The notes below the pieces were generated by a model. That model searched no databases and had not been told where the DNA came from. It saw only the letters and a program-made list of their open reading frames with translations. A stretch of DNA of 64,000 nt from NCBI GenBank assembly GCA_029260295.1, contig JAJDDN010000006.1, positions 62,001-126,000 of the forward strand. The letters run 5' to 3'. Numbering within the stretch: position 1 is the first letter of the stretch; each line of letters begins with the position of its first letter. Origin of the DNA: Phycisphaerales bacterium. GTDB taxonomy: Bacteria > Planctomycetota > Phycisphaerae > Phycisphaerales > UBA1924. This document shows, piece by piece, positions 59,882 through 64,000 of this stretch. A program made the position numbers and the translations under genes.

Positions 59882-61180
59882 TTAGTCGTCTGTGTCTTGA
59901 AGAGGCCTGATCCGCTGCGTTACATCTTTGGGCTTCCCGCCCGTCCGGAGCTCCTCGAGCAGCCTCAAGTAAGTCTCGTACCGCACCGGCGCGATCTTCC
60001 CCGCCGATACCGCCGACTCGACGGCACACCCAGGCTCATGATCGTGCGAGCAATCATTGAACTTGCAGTCGTGCGTGTACTGCACAAACTCGGGGAACAT
60101 CCACCGAAGTTCCTCCGGTGTCACATCAGCAAGGCCAAAGAACCGAACACCGGGTGTATCAATAACCCGAATGCCTGGCTCAATAAAGTGCATCGAGCTC
60201 GAAGTCGTCGTGTGCCGGCCACGCATATCCCGCTCGCGGACACGCCCCGTTTCGATCCCCAGCTTGGGATCCATCGCATTGGCAAGCGAACTCTTCCCAA
60301 CCCCAGAGTGCCCCACAAACGCGCAGGTCTTCCCGGCGAGCAGTTTGCGGAGTTCTTCAACACGCAACCCTTCATCGGTCGCCTCGCCATCGCCGCCAAC
60401 ACCGCCGCCGGGAACAGCCGCGCACACCGCAATCGGGATCCCGGCTTCTTTATATGGATCGAGCTTGGCGATCTCGGCATCAAACTCTTCAGCTTTGAGC
60501 AGGTCTACCTTGTTGACCGCGATGATCGCCTCGCATCCGCCCGATTCAATCGCTACTAAATACCGATCAATCAGCCTCGGATGCAACGGCGGCGACACCA
60601 CCGACACCACCACAACCACCACATCGACATTGGCCGCCACCACCCGCTCGGCCCGTGGGTCATGGGCATCAGGACGAGCGAGCTTTGATCGCCGCTCAAG
60701 GACACTCACAATCTCAAAGATTTCCTCGCCATCATCGGTCGCGTCGAGCTTGGTGTACACCACCCGGTCCCCGATCGCGATCCCCGATTGCTGCCGTGCT
60801 GCGAGTTCTGCGCTCAATCGGCAATGAAACGCTTTTTCAACATCGGTCTCACCATCAGCAAGCACCGTCGCCCGCCGGCGCGTCAGTTCAACAACCAGCC
60901 CCTCGGCTAGATTAGAGTCGTCGTCATCCCCATCCTTACCCTTGACCCGCTTGGCATGCGAAAAATCCTTCTCGACGATTCTCAGCACCCAATCTATCAG
61001 TGGGTCGGCCCGGCGTTTGCCGCCGATCCGCTCGCCGTCCTCGGTCTCGCGGGATTTGGATCGCCTTCGTTTCTGAGCCGCCGACCGCTGCGTGCGGGCT
61101 TCCTCATAGACCCGATCCTTGTCCTTCTTGGACAACGACTCCAGGATCGATTCAAGTTTGGTGCGCTGGCGTTTGTTCAC
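59882..61180 (-). CDS. rsgA: Ribosome small subunit-dependent GTPase RsgA
   Basis: RsgA checks late 30S assembly and releases RbfA. The 432-residue protein has the circularly permuted GTPase order: G4 NKVD, then G1 GHSGVGKS, G2 GRHTTT and G3 DTPG, followed by the zinc finger CKFNDCSHDHEPGC (Cys, Cys, His, Cys). The OB domain precedes the GTPase. An extra N-terminal stretch of about 105 residues is basic at first (AQKRRRSKSRE) and then acidic, and is absent from typical RsgA of about 300-350 residues. It starts at GTG with TACCAT seven bases upstream and no Shine-Dalgarno sequence. Confidence 0.92.
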   Translation of the reverse strand: MNKRQRTKLESILESLSKKDKDRVYEEARTQRSAAQKRRRSKSRETEDGERIGGKRRADPLIDWVLRIVEKDFSHAKRVKGKDGDDDDSNLAEGLVVELTRRRATVLADGETDVEKAFHCRLSAELAARQQSGIAIGDRVVYTKLDATDDGEEIFEIVSVLERRSKLARPDAHDPRAERVVAANVDVVVVVVSVVSPPLHPRLIDRYLVAIESGGCEAIIAVNKVDLLKAEEFDAEIAKLDPYKEAGIPIAVCAAVPGGGVGGDGEATDEGLRVEELRKLLAGKTCAFVGHSGVGKSSLANAMDPKLGIETGRVRERDMRGRHTTTSSSMHFIEPGIRVIDTPGVRFFGLADVTPEELRWMFPEFVQYTHDCKFNDCSHDHEPGCAVESAVSAGKIAPVRYETYLRLLEELRTGGKPKDVTQRIRPLQDTDD

Positions 61181-61187
61181 TATGCCA

Positions 61188-61193
61188 ATGGTA
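61188..61193 (-). promoter_or_regulatory. -10 box for leaderless rsgA
   Basis: TACCAT on the minus strand, seven bases before the GTG at 61180. Confidence 0.4.
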
Positions 61194-61213
61194 CGCCCGC
61201 AGAACGATCACGC

Positions 61214-62284
61214 TCAGTGAATGATCCCGCCGGGCAGATTCTTCTTTACCCATGCCTGTGATTCCGGGGTTGCATTCGCGCTCCCCTGCCAAACACTCCC
61301 GCTCGGATACCAAGGCGTCGGATCAGTCCATGCTTCTTCACGAGTCAAGAACTGCAGCGATCCATCAAACATAGTGACATACATCCCCTGCCCGCCTTTC
61401 TTGCGGAAGGATAAATCAAGATTTGCCTGACTCGGTGACCAAACTGCATTACGCCCGTATGCAGGGGAGATATTCATGATCGGCCCTGAATCCGAATCCT
61501 CGGGAAACTGAAAGGAGAGTGTGTCGACACTCATATCCAGCCCACGGTCATCAGTATAAAATCGAGTCCCGTCGGCAAACATGACTTTGTTGGAGAGTTG
61601 AACACCGACATTCGCTATGTTCGGCGTGTACCCCTCAGGGGACAGTGCCAGTTCGTTCTCACTCTGCACCGAGTACCGTTCAATAAAACCAATGTCATTC
61701 ACGGAATCTATCACAAAATTGAACTGGGAATGCTCCATCGAAAAATGGGAAAAACTCCGCATCTGTAAGAAACTTCGTTGCCGATACCCAAGTTCTTTGA
61801 ATACCGTCTCAAACTGTCCAACATCACTTGGTTCGTCACCAACGAACAAAAAATCCACCATCCGATCCGCGGTCGGATCACCGACCACATCAAACTTCTG
61901 CTGTGTACGCAGCGCCCGGTTGGCCGAGAACCCGTAGGCATCTCCGACCAATGGGGTGACCCAGTCCCCCATCGAAGTCGGGTTCCCGCCAGCGGTATCA
62001 AACTCCAGCGTCTCGATCCCCTTATTGGCGAAACCAGGCAATAAGACTTTGTTCCAATCCGCCCCGGAAGTATTCGGCCCCGTGAACGCCCCGTCATGAT
62101 CCCCCATATACACAAACTGCCGGCGTGCCAGATCGTGGTGCACCCACTGTGATTGTGTATCAAGATTCGCTTTCTGCACCTGATTGCCGATCGGAGCCAT
62201 CACGGCCGAGAGCGAGCCGCCCACCACCACCAACGCCCCGAGTTCAATAACCGTAAACGCACGCCGTCCCGCATAATTTGTCAT
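61214..62284 (-). CDS. Pseudopilin-like secreted protein
   Basis: The 356-residue precursor starts with a short basic leader and the class III signal RRAFTVIELGALVVVGGSL, with cleavage before the Phe and Glu at +5. The long C-terminal part contains MFDGSLQFLTREEAWTDP, similar to the C-terminal loop of the large DUF1559-type pseudopilins common in Planctomycetes, but the N-terminal region differs and the full DUF1559 signature is not seen. Together with the 19145 gene it is the second isolated pilin-like gene here, with no machinery nearby. AAGGGA lies six bases before the ATG at 62284. The upstream start at 62356 is not supported. Confidence 0.65.
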   Translation of the reverse strand: MTNYAGRRAFTVIELGALVVVGGSLSAVMAPIGNQVQKANLDTQSQWVHHDLARRQFVYMGDHDGAFTGPNTSGADWNKVLLPGFANKGIETLEFDTAGGNPTSMGDWVTPLVGDAYGFSANRALRTQQKFDVVGDPTADRMVDFLFVGDEPSDVGQFETVFKELGYRQRSFLQMRSFSHFSMEHSQFNFVIDSVNDIGFIERYSVQSENELALSPEGYTPNIANVGVQLSNKVMFADGTRFYTDDRGLDMSVDTLSFQFPEDSDSGPIMNISPAYGRNAVWSPSQANLDLSFRKKGGQGMYVTMFDGSLQFLTREEAWTDPTPWYPSGSVWQGSANATPESQAWVKKNLPGGIIH

Positions 62285-62379
62285 GATGAGTCCCTTATAA
62301 TTGGATGATTCCTCAGATAGATTCGGCTCTTGCACCCCTAAGATCCCACAAAACAAACATAATATAGAGAGATAACCCT

Positions 62380-63633
62380 ATGCCAACCACATCGACCCAA
62401 TCCCCCTTCGCCATCCGTACCAAAGAAACCTTGGGCACCCTCGCCGCCGCGGGGCAGATGAAGATTCTCCAGACCCTCGACTCCCCCATGGACGCGACCG
62501 TCACCATGATCGACGAGGACGGGTCCCGCCACGAACGCATCTGCATGTGCTCCAACAACTACCTCGGGCTCGCCAACCATCCCGATGTCGTCGAAGCCGG
62601 GATCGAAGCACTTCGCACCTACGGAGCCGGCACCGCATCGGTCCGCTTCATCTGTGGCACCTTCGCCCCGCACCACATCCTCGAAAAAACCATCGCCGAG
62701 TACATGGGCACCGAAGCCTCCTACACATTCGTCTCCTGCTGGAACGCGACCGAGGCACTCTTCCCGACCTGCTGCGAAGCCGGGGACATCATCATCTCTG
62801 ACGAACTCAACCACGCCTGCATCATCGACTCGATGCGACTGACCCCCGTCATCAAGAAGGGCGTCAAGAAGGGCATCTACAAACACTCCGACATGGACTC
62901 GGTCAAAGAAGTCCTCGAAAAAGCAAAGAACAATCCAGAAGTCACCGGCCAAATCTGGCTCATCACCGACGGCATCTTCTCCATGGAAGGCGACATCGCA
63001 AATCTCCCAGAACTCCGAAAGCTCTGCGATGAGTACAACGCACTCTTGGTCGTAGACGACTCCCACGCCCACGGCGTACTGGGCACCACAGGCCGAGGCA
63101 CACACGAACACTACAACATGTGCCCCGGCGCACCCGGATTCGACGCATCGCTGGGCACCATCGACATCTTCACAGGCACCCTCGGTAAAGGCCTCGGAGG
63201 CGGAGCCGGCGGGTTCATCGCCGCGAGCCAGCAACTCATCGACCTCATCATCCAACGCGGCCGCCCGACGCTCTTTAGTAACGCCCTCCCCGTCACCGTC
63301 GCGGCGAGTGCCAACACCGCTATCCGCACGCTGATTAATGAGCCGCAGCGTGTCCAGAAGCTCAAAGACATCACGAAATACTGCCGCGAGCAGATCAAGA
63401 ATGAAACCGATTTCGATGTCCTCGAATCCCCAACCGCCATCTGCCCCATCATCGTCGGCCCCACCGAACGAGCCATCGCGATGTCCAAACAACTCCTAGA
63501 GCACAACATCTTCGTCATCGGCTTCGGCTTCCCCGTCGTCCCCGAGGGCGAAGCAAGACTGAGGATCCAGATGTCCGCGGCACACACCAAAGAGCATGTG
63601 AGTCAACTCGTTGAGGCATTGAAGAAGTTATGA
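62380..63633 (+). CDS. kbl: Glycine C-acetyltransferase (2-amino-3-ketobutyrate CoA ligase)
   Basis: Kbl cleaves 2-amino-3-ketobutyrate with CoA to glycine and acetyl-CoA in threonine breakdown. The 417-residue PLP protein of the alpha-oxoamine synthase family has GAGTASVRFICGTFAPH (the family reads GAGMASVRFICGT), SDELNHACIIDSMRLT, DDSHAHGVLGTTGRG, and the Schiff-base Lys in TGTLGKGLGGGAGG. RFICGT favours Kbl over BioF or serine palmitoyltransferase. No threonine dehydrogenase gene is adjacent. The next gene overlaps its stop codon by four bases, though that gene differs in composition. Confidence 0.85.
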   Translation: MPTTSTQSPFAIRTKETLGTLAAAGQMKILQTLDSPMDATVTMIDEDGSRHERICMCSNNYLGLANHPDVVEAGIEALRTYGAGTASVRFICGTFAPHHILEKTIAEYMGTEASYTFVSCWNATEALFPTCCEAGDIIISDELNHACIIDSMRLTPVIKKGVKKGIYKHSDMDSVKEVLEKAKNNPEVTGQIWLITDGIFSMEGDIANLPELRKLCDEYNALLVVDDSHAHGVLGTTGRGTHEHYNMCPGAPGFDASLGTIDIFTGTLGKGLGGGAGGFIAASQQLIDLIIQRGRPTLFSNALPVTVAASANTAIRTLINEPQRVQKLKDITKYCREQIKNETDFDVLESPTAICPIIVGPTERAIAMSKQLLEHNIFVIGFGFPVVPEGEARLRIQMSAAHTKEHVSQLVEALKKL

Positions 63634-64000
63634 GCATCTGCAAACTTTGCAATGCTAACGAGTGTAGTGTTGACGCACACATTGTGCCTAGGTGGGCTTA
63701 CGGTGAAGTTTTGAATGACGGACCTGCCCTAGTCATACCAACTAGCCAAGATCGATACATCGGTACATCTCGCAAAGGGGAATTTGATCGCAACTTAGTC
63801 TGCTTGCCTTGCGAGCGATTATTCACGCCTTCAGACACCTTTGGTTGTCAATTTTTCCGAGATTCTGATTGGTCACAAGTAAATTTTGAAACACTGGGGA
63901 CCACTGCTAGGAAAGAATACTTTATAAAACATCTTCCTGGGCATGATTACGATCAGCTCCATAAATTTGTCCTCTCATTGCTCTGGAGAATCTCCGCCAC
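63630..64000 (+). CDS. Cys-rich HNH-like protein, cut by the window end
   Basis: About 123 residues are present, starting MSICKLCNANECSVDAHIVPRWAYG. CKLC followed by AHIVPRW, then LVCLPCERLF, resembles the zinc-finger-plus-His arrangement of HNH endonucleases and their inactive relatives. Its ATG overlaps the kbl stop codon as ATGA, yet codons are clearly more AT-rich than in kbl. This suggests an inserted foreign gene, perhaps the left edge of an accessory island. The C-terminal part is outside the window, so the active-site second half cannot be read. Confidence 0.55.
   Translation, partial: MSICKLCNANECSVDAHIVPRWAYGEVLNDGPALVIPTSQDRYIGTSRKGEFDRNLVCLPCERLFTPSDTFGCQFFRDSDWSQVNFETLGTTARKEYFIKHLPGHDYDQLHKFVLSLLWRISA

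Noticed and set aside
1..64000. tRNA genes or CRISPR array
   Set aside because: No T-loop GGTTCRANTCC sequence with a matching cloverleaf and no regularly spaced repeats were seen on either strand.

Overview
The window most likely comes from a member of the Planctomycetota, close to Phycisphaerales. Three secreted proteins end in a Pro-Ala/Ser-Pro-Gly, hydrophobic stretch, Arg-Arg-Arg tail of PEP-CTERM type. Four others carry a duplicated dockerin/EF-hand-like C-terminal module that repeats a DFFDI motif. There are also LVIVD and FG-GAP repeat proteins, isolated pseudopilin-like genes and GC-rich DNA. Genes sit on both strands in short units. No rRNA, tRNA, CRISPR array, insertion sequence or integrase was found.

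Layout. 1-8.7 kb: partial methyltransferase, thioesterase, TrmB, a metal P-type ATPase, GpsA, CCA-adding enzyme and an M3 peptidase. 8.7-13.5 kb: envelope and secreted proteins, including PhoX and an FG-GAP protein. 13.5-19.6 kb: the queuosine-precursor genes queE, queC and queD, an HtrA-like protease, a phosphatase/cytochrome c'-like lipoprotein and a pseudopilin. 19.8-24.9 kb: MgtE, an AT-rich secreted two-gene cassette and a RibB protein whose RibA half is degenerate. 24.9-40.3 kb: LVIVD proteins, a SGNH hydrolase, PPi-type phosphofructokinase, two PAPG-tailed proteins and two large amidohydrolase-like proteins. 40.3-46.5 kb: a compact run of phage head genes (portal, scaffold-like, SU10-type major capsid and small connector-like proteins) without terminase, tail, lysis or integrase. 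46.6-57.7 kb: phosphohexomutase, a second PTPS-family protein, an FG-repeat low-complexity protein, an M16-like protein lacking its zinc motif, RsmD, a LuxR regulator and a PLP decarboxylase. 57.7-64 kb: a structured leader RNA before an FG-GAP/ASPIC protein, then RsgA, a pseudopilin, Kbl and an AT-rich zinc-finger/HNH-like gene cut by the window end.

Two classes of translation start are visible. Most secreted proteins and all the phage-like genes have Shine-Dalgarno sequences. Many cytoplasmic enzymes and some lipoproteins have none, and instead carry a TANNNT hexamer 5-8 bases before the start codon, which fits leaderless mRNA. This rule also settles several start codons.

The strongest candidates for something undescribed are the head-only phage cluster, the three-way-junction leader with a terminator at 57.8-58.0 kb, the FG-repeat protein and the phosphatase/cytochrome fusion. 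All functions are assigned by reading the protein sequences; no database search was run.
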